DNA from: Leptoclinus maculatus
Taxonomy: Eukaryota; Chordata; Actinopteri; Perciformes; Stichaeidae
Reading direction: 5' to 3'
Assembly: GCA_032191485.1 (NCBI GenBank)
Contig: JAVDOI010000003.1
Coordinates: 4,963,694 to 5,027,693, forward strand
Length of the DNA: 64,000 bases
This document shows positions 1-9,693 of the stretch, piece after piece (the first letter of the stretch is position 1; every line of letters starts with the position of its first letter). The position numbers and the translations under genes were made by a program. A model generated the notes under the pieces. It did no database searches and had not been told where the DNA came from. It saw nothing but the letters and a program-made list of their open reading frames with translations.

Positions 1-950
1 AACAGAGCTTGTGGAGGAAAAAGAAAAGTTAATATTGGACTTTAATCAGGTCTCTACAAAGCAGAATGTGCATATAAGCAACTGTTAACACATTCATCAT
101 TACTTCATAGGTGCTAGTATGTCAATGGTATTTGTATATTGTTTTTGTATTGTTAAGCCATAATCAATCACGACTATCCCCGTAACATTTCCAGTTGATA
201 TGGGAGCTGCAGTAGCTGTTGCTACGAGGATTTAGTTTCATGGTTTTCACAATGATTGACAAAATATGCTTATTTAACAGTTCATTATTTCTGTAAGTTG
301 ACTTACAACAACCTGTGAAGCTCATCCGTGCCATTTTTGTGGCCATGTTCTTGTCACTTTGTTTCATGGATGTAGGCATCTAGCTGGCAAGCGACAGTGT
401 GCAGAGAGATGGTCTTCATGTTAGCAGTCACCGTACATACTCAGCCTTGTATGAAAGATGTGGCAGCTGATTATGAGGTCTTGAAACAGGCTACAATCTT
501 TACCTAGATTGCCTTGTTTGGAGGTAAAACCGAATGTCAGTGCACCCAAAGTTTGCTAATAATCCCCCTTATCTTATTGGGAGCACAATTTGGCTATGTA
601 AGTGTGGTCTGTAAACTGTGATGCAATCATTTTACTGTTCACCTTTGTTTTCTCTTTCATGTATAACCAGGGGATTTGTTTAATTAAGACCTGTATGATC
701 TGCTCGTTTCTTTGGCCATACACGTCCTTTTACTGGTGGTGTTCCATCCCCATGTCTTATTAACAAACTAGTATTATGACTAATAATGATGATAGATATT
801 ATAGCCTGAACCATTAAAGTGAGACCCAAGTTGTAGTAAACTGGAAGTTCATATTGTGTTGGTTAACAGTGCTTTAGTGACCAGTGAGAACTGCTGTCTG
901 CTGGCCTAAGCCAGCTGCTGGACTGCGTGTGATCGAGGTGGTCGGCAAGC
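1..950. other. No feature recognised (AT-rich sequence)
   Basis: This stretch is moderately AT-rich single-copy-looking DNA. All reading frames are interrupted and no splice-flanked open block, repeat family or microsatellite is visible. Confidence 0.5.
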
Positions 951-1920
951 ATCACATCTTATAAAAGGGCAAGTGCTTGCCAGTCAGACGTCCATCAAGG
1001 CTGCGCCCCAGTGGGCCAGCGTGGGGCCATAATCCCTGGAAGTGCCCCTATGGTTCTTGCCCTACCCCTACCTCCCTTATCCCCTCCATCCTTCCCTCTA
1101 CACCTCCCTTCCCTCCATGCTGTTGTTTTCCTCCTCTTCTCCCCTGGCAGGTGGTGTTTGGACCACGCAGCGTGACCTGGCTGCCAGGGGAGGGATCCAG
1201 GGAGGGGCTCCGGGGCCACAGGTGAGGCCTGAGCTCAATCTACCCCCCTCCATCCTGCCTCTCCCTCCACCTCCCCTGGGTGCCAACTTCACCAACCCTC
1301 CTCCTCCCCGTGCCCAGCAGGCCAATCAAGCCATATCTGTGTGCCATGCAACCTGGGGACCAGGGGGACAGAGGAAGGGAGGAGGGTAATAGCGGAGCAG
1401 GCAGGCCAAGGCCCCATGTGGACCTCCTGTCCCTCTGAAACCCTCCCAGGATCCGTGTCGCCATCACCACCGCGTTTAATTACCTCACTCATCTTCATTA
1501 ATTCATGGGGCTTCTTTATGCCCTGCAGGCCGGAGATAGATGGAAAGGGAGGAAGAGAGGGATGTAGACAGAGGTGGATTGAGAGACACCAATCCACTCA
1601 ACAACAACAACAAAGCGGCAGCAGGCGCAACAAAAACAACAACCTCAGCAGCTGGAACTCAGTGCTGGAAGCGGCAGCTCGGTGACCTTGGCGTCCCTCA
1701 GGGCATTCGTCTAGGACCTCCAGTGCAGGAGGCTTTTTGCCAGTTGAGGGCCGCAGGGCTCCAGGGTCAGTTTGGCCATGGTAGGCCCTCTCAGCCCTGG
1801 AGAAAGTGGAAAACAAATCCCCGCTGTCTGGCCAGAAAGCACCTCTGAGATTGAACAGTAAACAGGCTCTATTGATTTGAGGCACTAAGGGCTGTTCCCT
1901 GGACAAAGTGACCATAATGA
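951..1920. promoter_or_regulatory. GC-rich block with putative conserved non-coding core
   Basis: GC content rises sharply compared with the AT-rich flanks. A pyrimidine-rich stretch (about 1045-1150) leads into a candidate small exon (1151-1221). A core at about 1455-1545 carries TTTAATTACC and TTCATTAATTC, homeodomain-type motifs of the kind common in vertebrate developmental CNEs. A CAA-rich tract (1600-1645) follows and can be read as poly-Gln, poly-Asn or poly-Thr, with no frame favoured. Several frames stay open because of the base composition. I read this as a regulatory block, possibly with an exon or promoter-like island; no gene was recognised. Confidence 0.35.
1151..1221 (+). other. 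Candidate 71-bp exon flanked by consensus-like splice sites
   Basis: The interval is preceded by a long uninterrupted pyrimidine tract ending in CCCCTGGCAG and followed by CAG|GTGAGG, good matches to vertebrate acceptor and donor consensus sequences. The length, 71 bp, is not a multiple of three. Two frames are open through it; one reads GVWTTQRDLAARGGIQGG and the other VVFGPRSVTWLPGEG. I recognise neither. It could be an internal exon of a large gene, a non-coding RNA exon or a chance pairing of splice-like sites in GC-rich DNA. No neighbouring exon was found. Confidence 0.2.
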
Positions 1921-2016
1921 CATCAGAGACTAGATGCTCAGATGCTGCTCACAAGAGACTGGGATCAGGGCACTGGGTAATAAATGCCTTTTTAGTGGAC
2001 CAAGGGATCAGCTTCA

Positions 2017-2043
2017 TGTGTGTGTGTGTGTGTGTGTGTGTGT
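2017..2043. repeat. (TG)n microsatellite
   Basis: An uninterrupted TG dinucleotide array of about 13 units. Confidence 0.97.
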
Positions 2044-2930
2044 TTAAGTGAGGCTGAAGAAATGTCCAATGAAAGTATCAAACAATCCAAATCTATTCTA
2101 CTGTCCAAGCGATGCACTGCTTAGTTAGACGACTGTATTCTCCAGGGTTTTCATTTGATTTTATTCTACCCATGTCCTGAAAAGTCATTAAATATCTGAA
2201 TTTAAAGCCTTATATTATTGAATTATCTTGACACCAGCTATAATAGATGCTCTTTTTTTGCTTTTTAATGACAGATTTATTTGTATAGCAAAACTGTTTT
2301 AGTGCAATAAAGAAGTAGCGGAGAAACAAAAAGGTCCAAGCATTCAAATATTCTTTTTTTTCCCCCAAAATGATCAGAGCAATTTGCCTTTTCTGTTAAT
2401 ATCTGAGTTCAACTTTTAACACTTTCTTGCAGTCACGGGTATCCATTTTCTTTTCTTTTTTAAATACTGACCAATCACAGAAGAGAAAGGCAGTCTACAC
2501 CTGACTGATATCATTGTACATTGTATCAAAAACGTTTTCATTTCTCCTCATACTTTTGTGCCCTTTAAAGAAAGAGTGTGAACATACCCTTCCTTAAACA
2601 CAGTAGGCTACATGTTCATTAATACAACATTTAAAAAAATAAATTAGTTTTCCAGAAAATGCAAAAGAAACGTTTGTTGACAGTAGGCACTGGCCCCCAA
2701 TAGTGAAGGTACCTGGTATGGATTGCGATGGAGCTGCCATTTCAACATCTGCAGTTAGAGCAGATGACGTTAGGGAAAAACATTTCACTGGTAACTGCTC
2801 CTAGAACTAGTTAGCCATGAGATACTTCACTTTTGTTAAACAAGAGAAGTGACAACGTTGAAATTGTTGACGTATGCATGAGATACTACGGGAGAGGTTA
2901 TGGATTGTAGTTGATTGGTAGAGTACAGTC
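2044..2930. other. No feature recognised
   Basis: AT-rich DNA with short homopolymers. No open frame, repeat family or motif cluster stands out. Confidence 0.5.
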
Positions 2931-2939
2931 AGTTAGTAA

Positions 2940-3235
2940 AGCAGGATGGATGTTTCTGGGGAGGCGGGGGCTCAAGCATCGTCTCCGACTCTATGCGGGG
3001 CTGTTTTGGGCTTTGTTCCTCCATCTGAGCTCCGGGATAGCTGGGGTCGGGCCCCAGCAGCTAACACTGACACCCAGGCCCCACAGAGCAGAAAGTTAAT
3101 ACTGCGACAGATGTGTCGCCTCCATGCTGCCTCCCGGCCATGCAGAACCCCCCCACCTCCACCCCCTCCTCCTACTCCGTCCTTGACATCCTCCTCCTGC
3201 CTGCCCACTTCTCCCTCTTCCTCACATGTGATGTG
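2940..3235. promoter_or_regulatory. GC-rich block, weak candidate regulatory element
   Basis: GC-rich sequence stands out from the AT-rich surroundings and ends in a C/T-rich tract (3148-3225). Two overlapping frames are open on the plus strand and one on the minus strand, as expected from composition; none resembles a known protein. A segment around 3075-3150 has the mixed composition of the CNE candidates elsewhere. Evidence is weak. Confidence 0.2.
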
Positions 3236-3299
3236 TGTCTCTGTCAGTGATGAAGCGGTACGGAGTGTAGGAATAGAACAAATGAATAAAGAAGGGTAA

Positions 3300-3700
3300 A
3301 ATGACAACTTGTGATCAGTCAAAGAACTCCCAAAAGACGTGACAACTCAATATGTATAAACATCAACACATCAAATCTCTATGAGGACTAAACAAACTCT
3401 GCTCTGATGAAGGCCACAATATGTTGCTGAAAGAACAAATATGTTTGAACTGTTTACCATATTGATAACGTGACCGAATCAGGTCAATTTGAAAGAATAA
3501 ACTTGGTGAAATTTAATATTTGTCTTCAACAAACCAAGACTTTAATTATTAAGTCAATCCCACAGTCGCCGTCCTGCTACAGTAGAGCACCAATTGTGTA
3601 TTAATCTATATTAGTCATTATACTCTTGAGCATCTTGACTTTGACAGATTAATCTTCCACTGAGTAGCTTTGTTTTGGATATTTTAGCCTTCTGGAAGTC
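3300..3700. other. No feature recognised
   Basis: AT-rich DNA without recognisable structure. Confidence 0.45.
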
Positions 3701-3717
3701 TACTGACGAAGAGTGTG

Positions 3718-3787
3718 GTGGACGCCTCAAACAATCAAAGGACATTCACCCAGGAGAACGCTGTTCATGTCCTGTGTGGAACCAGTC
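3718..3787 (+). repeat. Dispersed teleost repeat fragment, family R3
   Basis: The segment containing TTCACCCAGGA and CTGTTCATG aligns in the same orientation with 45086-45155 across about 70 bp. A related start motif (GTGGATGGGTCCAACAAAC) occurs near 9400. I recognise the pattern 'GTGGACGGGTCAAACAAAC ... TTTCACCCAGG' as part of an abundant interspersed repeat in percomorph fish, from memory and without a database check. The flanks are too diverged to define ends. Confidence 0.6.
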
Positions 3788-3789
3788 TA

Positions 3790-4290
3790 TCGTTTTGTAT
3801 TGTTAGTGACGTGAATAACGTGAGTTGCTAGGTTTTCAGTAGTCACATGAATCATTAGTCAAGAATATGTTGCCTGTTATGTAATATTTGCTAGTAACTA
3901 GAGTAACATGATGATTTAAAAATGTGCCCAGCCTAAAAAAAATGAAATATACATGTAAAATGACCTCTGATCCTGTCCTCCTTGTTTACTGTTTCACATA
4001 TGTGTCACCGTTAGGAGGAACAGTAAAGCAGCAGGAGTGCTTTATAGGTTCCTCGATTGTCTTCTTCCTTCATGAAGCAGACATTCCGCTAGACGATGAG
4101 ACTGGCGTACTTCAGTATTTGCCGTGTGTGTATCAAAGCCTAATATACCTTATGCCTCCGTGCCATAGAGCATAGAAAATTAGAAAATTCAAAATAGTGA
4201 AATAGAGAAATCGTTTAGCCTATTTTCTTTCCAATATATTTGTCTTCCTGGTAAATGCTCTTCCTGTTATGTACAGGGAGACTTTGTCCT
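3790..4290. other. No feature recognised
   Basis: Mostly AT-rich DNA. The downstream part of repeat family R3 may extend a short way into it. Confidence 0.4.
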
Positions 4291-4299
4291 GTTTGTCCC

Positions 4300-4765
4300 T
4301 GAGGCGCAGTGCTGAAGTTACCACCTGGCTAAAGTGGTCCTCAGCTCCCCTCTCCTCTTCCACTCCGACATTTTCTCCAACATCGATCACAATCTCAGTT
4401 TTCTTCTACTCCTCCTTCACCTCCGCTTTTACTTACCCCCCCCCCTCCCCTCCCCTCCCCTCCTCCCTGACTCAGTCACTCACTCCCTCTCTCTTCCTCC
4501 AGTTTTCCACTGCCTCGCTCGTCCTCTCTTCCGTGGCGGTGGCTCGGCAGGACACTGATGTGCGATGAGCTTTTTTTAAAAGGTCCCAGGAGTTCAGCGC
4601 CAGTGCTGAGCCTCCTCTCGCTTTCTCCACTCGCCCTCCTCTGTTTCCACTTCCACAACTACTCTCACTCGCCTTCTCTCTCTCTCTTTGTCTCTCCCCT
4701 GCAAACCTCCACCCCTCCACCCACCCACCCCCACCTCCATTCACATCACACGAGTCTCGGAGATT
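4300..4765. repeat. Pyrimidine-rich low-complexity tract
   Basis: Long C/T-rich runs, including a CCCCT repeat near 4440-4465 and TCTC arrays near 4675-4700, dominate the plus strand. Several short frames are open purely from composition (Ser/Pro/Leu-rich). No protein similarity is recognised. Confidence 0.7.
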
Positions 4766-4923
4766 GACAGCCTCCCCAAAGAGTGAGAGCTGGAACAGAT
4801 GGAATATGAATGGTTCACTCGTGTATGAAAAAGGTGTCTGGGTGAAGGAAGTGGTGTAGGGGGACCCTCAATTGCGAGTTAAGTATGACTAAATCCCATT
4901 GTAACCAGCGCCCCCTCCCCAAT

Positions 4924-4969
4924 CACACACACACACACACGCACACGCACACACACACGCACACACAAG
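4924..4969. repeat. Imperfect (CA)n microsatellite with GC interruptions
   Basis: CA repeats are interrupted by several GCAC units. Confidence 0.95.
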
Positions 4970-5685
4970 CACTTTCACTGCCACAAAAAAAAGGAAATGA
5001 GCCTTTAAAGAGACAGTGACTAATAATGGCCTCGCTTCTATGACTTTCAAATAGAATAATAATTAAAAAAAACATTTATCAACATTACTACATTTTGCTT
5101 TCTTTTTACACTCCTAGTTTCAACCCAATCTCACAGGAAGGCGTATAAAAAGCGCAACATTTCCATTTCCATTTTAGGCTTTTAAACGCTAGGGGTTATG
5201 TTTCGGCAAATGCATCACGGTTGGATTTTAAACAACTGGGTGAAGTAAGAAAAAACATCACTAACATAAGATAAAAACACTGTAAGACACCGCTCTGGAA
5301 CACTGGTCTCCTTGTTGCAGGTCCTGTTTGTTTGACTCACCCACCTTCCCTTCCATCCAACATAAGTGGTGTCTCTCACATTATATCTTACGTCTCTTGA
5401 TGAGCGAGTATCATAGTTACGTGGATGCGTAAACATTGCAGTCAGTAAAGACTACATGTCGTCTAAATGAAACACAAAAAGGAGTAATCATTGCACGCAA
5501 AATGACTTACAATTACCTTGTCGTTCATAGTGACAAAGCATATCACACTTTATATCCTAAATCGCTCTCTTGCTTACATATTGAATACATTTCACAATCA
5601 GTGCAGGTGCATCATGGGCCGGACACCGCACTGCGTCCCTTCAGTCTCTGAAGTGTGAGGTGTCCTGTGTGGATCGGTTTTCTGA
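4970..5685. other. No feature recognised
   Basis: AT-rich, apparently single-copy DNA. No open frame or repeat was identified. Confidence 0.45.
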
Positions 5686-5689
5686 AGTG

Positions 5690-5940
5690 GATACAACAAA
5701 GCCGTGAATTCGGTCACTTGGTCTTTCCTAAAAGTCAATTACCAACCTGGCAGCCCACGAGGCTTTTGCACACCAGAAGACAGAACTGTAAATTAAGAGG
5801 CAATTACTGCTAGAGGAGCTTCATCATCCTCATCAGCTCCACTAGCTGTGTTGGTGACTGTATCTGCACAGTTTGACGTGAGATAATATCCTAAGTGATG
5901 TTAAATCACTTGGCCAGCTTTTACTTCTGACAAAGAAAGA
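5690..5940. promoter_or_regulatory. Putative conserved non-coding element
   Basis: Repeat-free sequence with mixed composition and several TAAT-type or inverted sites (AGTCAATTACC, GTAAATTAAG, AGGCAATTACTG, GTTAAATCAC). It begins the CNE-like cluster that runs to about 8720. Conservation is inferred from appearance only. Confidence 0.3.
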
Positions 5941-6295
5941 CTTAAGTCCCAACGTCTAGCAGGAAACAACCCCGTGTTCACGCAGCTGAAATCAGATGAA
6001 TACTATTACAACTTTGAAAAAGACGCAAACTACCCCAGCTGAAACCGATCTTAGCTGTGTTTTCGGCATCTACTCCGTCTCTGTTAGAGGCAGCATTCTG
6101 CATCCTTTTCATTCTATTAAGTCCCCATCAAAAACTAGAATGAATGTTAATGTAACAACGCTTATCTCCTTTTGCCTCCGATACGATCCACAACCGTTGT
6201 CCTCGCAGCTTAACACCAGCCTCTCTACAAAGCATCTCCCCTCAACAAATTACCTCAGAAATATCTGGGATGTGAAGATGGCGAAGGCAGAGAGA

Positions 6296-6316
6296 GGGGG
6301 GGGGGGGGGGGGGGGG
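6296..6316. repeat. Poly-G tract (21 bp)
   Basis: An uninterrupted run of G follows AGAGAG. Such tracts can form G-quadruplexes and are prone to sequencing error. Confidence 0.95.
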
Positions 6317-6319
6317 AGT

Positions 6320-6545
6320 TACAGATTCCCATCCAGCCGTCTGTCGGCCACACAGGGCCTGTTTTTGAATTTCTGATCAAAAGTTGCAGCGGAGACCACC
6401 GCCGAATCACGGCCTCCCAAACATCTGCTGTCATATTGCTCTGAATAATTTATTTGTTGATCCAACTGAATGTATGTATCCGTCTCCCCTTTTTCTCCTG
6501 AGCCCATTTGCAAGTGTGTGCATATGTGCGCTCGCTTGTATCCTT
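6320..6545. promoter_or_regulatory. Putative conserved non-coding element
   Basis: A compact block with mixed composition includes TTGAATTTCTGATCAAAAG, a GC-rich patch near 6390-6420, and GAATAATTTATTTG. It is repeat-free and bounded by a poly-G tract on one side and a CAA microsatellite on the other. No reading frame resembles a protein. This is one of the better CNE candidates by appearance. Confidence 0.4.
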
Positions 6546-6564
6546 AGAAAATAAAATGCTTCAA

Positions 6565-6587
6565 TCAACAACAACAACAACAACAAA
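6565..6587. repeat. (CAA)n microsatellite
   Basis: A short trinucleotide array of about seven units. Confidence 0.95.
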
Positions 6588-6644
6588 ATGATCTGCTGGT
6601 TTGAGGAATCGCTGCGCGACACAAATAGAGCTGGATAGAATTGT

Positions 6645-6677
6645 TCACACACACACACACACTTGTACACACACTGA
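6645..6677. repeat. (CA)n microsatellite, interrupted
   Basis: A short CA array, interrupted by a TTGTA-containing break, followed by a few further CA units. Confidence 0.9.
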
Positions 6678-6689
6678 GGCCAACTCCAC

Positions 6690-7170
6690 TTATTCTAGCA
6701 GTGGGCGACCATATTTCTGCAGCCGTTTACATCCAGGGCGTTCTACACAGCTGAAACACGGGGCCTTATTTCAGCTCCAGCATGGTCGCTAAGTGGCACA
6801 TCTCATTAGAATGATTTAGGCAAAGTGAAAACGATATTACAATAATTTCAAAAACACTATCAGTGGTTTCATCCTCCCAAATGATCATTTAAGTCCTGCT
6901 TGTAATGGCTATGAGACTGTTAGCGGGGTTATTCATTTCAAACTGTGTTAAGCACAGCACGCGCAGCCATTAGGGCCCAGTGTCGGTATACTTATGCTTA
7001 CTGAAATGAGATTGCGTGAGGAAATAGAGTTATCAAGCCGCAAAATATCCATCGATCAGCCGCCTCTGCTGCTTCTGCGCTAAACTAAAATAACATCATT
7101 AAGACTCCAACTTTGAGATTGAGAAAGTTAGGTGAGATGTTAGCGTGACGGTGCGGGGATTCCACCTGAG
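6690..7170. promoter_or_regulatory. Cluster of putative conserved non-coding elements
   Basis: About 480 bp of repeat-free sequence contains many candidate transcription-factor sites. These include CTCATTAGAATG, AATGATCATTTAAG, GGGTTATTCATTTC, CAGCCATTAGGG, ATCGATCAGCC and ACATCATTAAGAC. Its texture is like vertebrate developmental enhancers. No coding potential or splice pair was seen. Confidence 0.4.
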
Positions 7171-7215
7171 GTTTCCTTCACATACACATACACAGACACA
7201 AGCTAATACTCAACT

Positions 7216-7242
7216 GTGTGTGTGAGTGTGTGTGTGAGTGTG
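7216..7242. repeat. Imperfect (TG)n microsatellite
   Basis: TG units interrupted by GAG steps. Confidence 0.9.
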
Positions 7243-7269
7243 CTAATTGGTTAAAACCCCTTTGTGGCT

Positions 7270-7520
7270 TGCTTCTTGTTAGCCGCCCCCCCTCCTTCAC
7301 TTCCTCTACTGGCTGCAGTAGTACACCGCTGCTGTCAACAGCGTTTGCTAAGGCGTTAACAAACTTTTACCCCCTCCCCAATCTCACCACCCCTCTACTC
7401 CCGAGGGCTTTGAAGGGGGGTTGACAGCCACACTTTCTGATAACAAACGCCCCGACGCTTAATGTGATTGATAGGGCTCAGTTCTTCTCGCACTCTGCTC
7501 CATTTATCTTGAGTAGCCAG
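7270..7520. promoter_or_regulatory. Putative conserved non-coding element
   Basis: The second half includes TTTCTGATAACAAACG, TTAATGTGATTGATAGG (a TGATTGAT Pbx/Hox-like core) and CATTTATCTTGAG. The first half is C/T-rich. No protein similarity is recognised. Confidence 0.3.
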
Positions 7521-7536
7521 AGTTGGGCATCAGAGA

Positions 7537-7538
<2 letters not shown>

Positions 7539-7567
<29 letters not shown>
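7539..7567. repeat. (TG)n microsatellite
   Basis: A perfect TG array followed by GAGTGAGAGAGA and then a G-rich stretch (7586-7608). Confidence 0.97.
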
Positions 7568-7569
<2 letters not shown>

Positions 7570-7813
7570 TGAGAGAGAAGAAATGTAGGGGGGTGGGGAG
7601 GGGGGGGCATCTGTATGTCCCCTGGCATCTATTTGCTTTTAACCGCTAAGTCATTACGACCTAATACATGTAGATTGTGATGGGGAAAGGGGGAGGGAAT
7701 GTGGAATGGGTGGAGAGGAGATCAGTGGAGTGTTATGGAGGCAAGCAGATGCTCGCCTCTGGAGTTATTACATACAGAGATGATTAGTGTTGGGTGTGCG
7801 TGTCTGTGTGTGA

Positions 7814-7838
7814 GGGGGGGGGGGGGGGGGGGGGGGGG
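7814..7838. repeat. Poly-G tract (25 bp)
   Basis: An uninterrupted G run, the longest G homopolymer in the window. Confidence 0.95.
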
Positions 7839-7849
7839 CTCACTGAACT

Positions 7850-8200
7850 GATGGAAGGCCTTCAAGCTCGAAGAGACCGAGGCAAAAGGTATTTCATTTG
7901 GAGTTCATTTGCATATTTTATGAGGAGACTCGAAGCGTGGCGGTCGGGTTTGAGCTTGACGGATGACAGGAAACAGGAGTGAAGTGGGATGGGGGGCGGG
8001 TGGAGGGAGCGGGGGGCAGCGAACTCTCTCACCGACCCCTGCTGCCAAGGCTACAAAACTCCACTCATTCACGTCTTCTGAAAAGGAACAGAAACCATCA
8101 GCTGACCTTTCCCTTTCATCAGGATTTTTGGTCACGGCGCCTTTGTGCAAACCGGAACCTTCAAGAAGATCCATCCACGCAGCTCTTGGGTAAATACGAC
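7850..8200. promoter_or_regulatory. Putative conserved non-coding element
   Basis: The opening contains AGTTCATTTGCATATTTTATG, which has an octamer-like ATTTGCAT core, and is followed by GGATGACAGGAAAC. Three overlapping frames stay open for 60-90 codons but show no known domain. I read it as the start of a CNE cluster extending to about 8720. Confidence 0.35.
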
Positions 8201-8259
8201 ACCTTTAAAATCCTTCTTTAGGGAGGGAATAAAAAGATATTCCATCCAAAGACCAGCTG

Positions 8260-8720
8260 CCAGAAAATCATATTCTTAATGAGCAATGCGGAGAGAGTAA
8301 ACTTCTCCGTGTGCTGGAGCCCAGGAGAGTTGGACTCAGTGTGCACACATGAAGCGCGATTACATTAAGGCTCTGCAAACAAATAGATTTCCTCTGCTGC
8401 TCTCTGCCGCTCTGTCAATTGCATGAAAAAATATAAAAATATCTCTGACGGCACAAAGTCAAGCAGCAGGGATGGGGATGGTGGTGGGGAGTTTAGGCAT
8501 CTCTAACAACTTCCTGTAATTGCGATTTATTGAGAAGGAAGCGGAGGGTAAAGATTTTGAAATTATAAGCTATTATGTGCCAGAGAGAGTAAGCGAGGTG
8601 GGGGGTTGGCGACATAAAATACAGCTGACAAGCCAAGGCAAATTAGCCCAGGACCATTACAAAAATCACTTAATTGCCGGCAATTCTGTCAGGTCAATTG
8701 ACTCTAATTGAAAAAAAGAG
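8260..8720. promoter_or_regulatory. Putative conserved non-coding element (strong by appearance)
   Basis: Highly mixed repeat-free sequence with clustered sites: GCGATTACATTAAGG, GTCAATTGCATG, TGTAATTGCGATTTATTG, TCACTTAATTGCCGG and GTCAATTGACTCTAATTG. The dense ATTG/TAATTG motifs near 8660-8710 suit homeodomain or SOX binding. No coding exon is recognisable. This is among the best enhancer candidates in the window. Confidence 0.45.
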
Positions 8721-9165
8721 AGAGAGAGAATAACAAAAAAGAATATTATGGCAGAGAGAAGGAAGTGCATCGAATGAGGTGAGCGTTCAGGAAACAGGCG
8801 GTGATTGGAGATCATAATGCAGCTCCTCCGCTCCTCACCCCTGCCTCTGACATGATGTAACACAATGGCAGTGTGATGTAGGGAGCTTTGATTGACATTC
8901 TTATTAATACATCTGGTGATTAACAAGTTATTATACTGAAAACCTGTGATAATAAAGCCAGAGGATGTGAGGAGCTCATTTAACCCACTGAACCATTTCC
9001 AACTGTTAGTCTACGAGTTGTCATGTCATATCAGGCCACTGTTAAAACTACTCAAACTATATCACAGCAGTGGGGGGAATGAAGAAAAACGAACAATAAT
9101 GGATTCTTATTGAGCTCCCTAGCAATAAAGGTAAATAAAATTAGCCCCATCTTTAATAACATGAA
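8720..9165. other. No clear feature
   Basis: A short GA-rich stretch (8713-8731) is followed by AT-rich DNA. Parts (8880-8960, 9100-9170) contain ATTAATAC, GGTGATTAAC and AATTAGCC and may be an extension of the CNE cluster, but nothing is distinctive. Confidence 0.3.
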
Positions 9166-9179
9166 TTATGTTCCAGCCC

Positions 9180-9470
9180 AGTATCGTGGCAGGTCGTAAA
9201 ATAGTCACAAAATACAATCTATTTGTTTCGTGTACCGGGACACAAATTGTCCTTTTTTTCCGTGTCGCTCAGTACGAAAACGATGCCAATGGAAAGTCAA
9301 TTAGGCTCTTATTTTGAGGTGGACACAAGAATTAAATGCAACCACGTGACTATGCAATGGTCAGATTTAGTGACGTAGTATTAAATACCGAGGGGAGGTG
9401 GATGGGTCCAACAAACAAAGAGTCAACCAACAGTCCATGTCGTTACGAAGTGATGCGTTCTTGACGGTTT
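9180..9470 (+). repeat. Probable dispersed teleost repeat, 5' portion of family R3
   Basis: The segment contains motifs I associate with a common percomorph interspersed repeat: 'CGGGACACAAATTGTC', 'CGTGTCGCTCAGTACGA' and, near 9400, 'GTGGATGGGTCCAACAAAC'. The last matches the start of the R3 fragments at 3718 and 45086. This was recognised from memory, with no database search. The ends are not defined. Confidence 0.45.
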
Positions 9471-9693
9471 TCCTCAAACTATTTTTTGTTTATTAGCGTT
9501 ATGTTGTCCTGAAAAAGAAGTTGGGGAGACTTGAAAGAAAAAGACAATTTGTGTCGCTCAGCAGGAAACCAATAAACTGCATTTTGTGACTATTTCAGGT
9601 ACTGCAGAGAGTCTGTGTTGGATGCACACATCAAAGAGTAACTGCACACTTAAACGTGTTTTTTTAAGCCATAAACTTGATGATATGACTGTA

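Noticed and set aside
1598..1715. CAA/CAG-rich tract readable as a poly-Gln exon (KRQQAQQKQQPQQLELS)
   Set aside because: Other frames are equally open (poly-Asn, poly-Thr/Ala), there is no clear acceptor or donor, and the Gln frame stops at 1710. More likely repeat-rich non-coding DNA.
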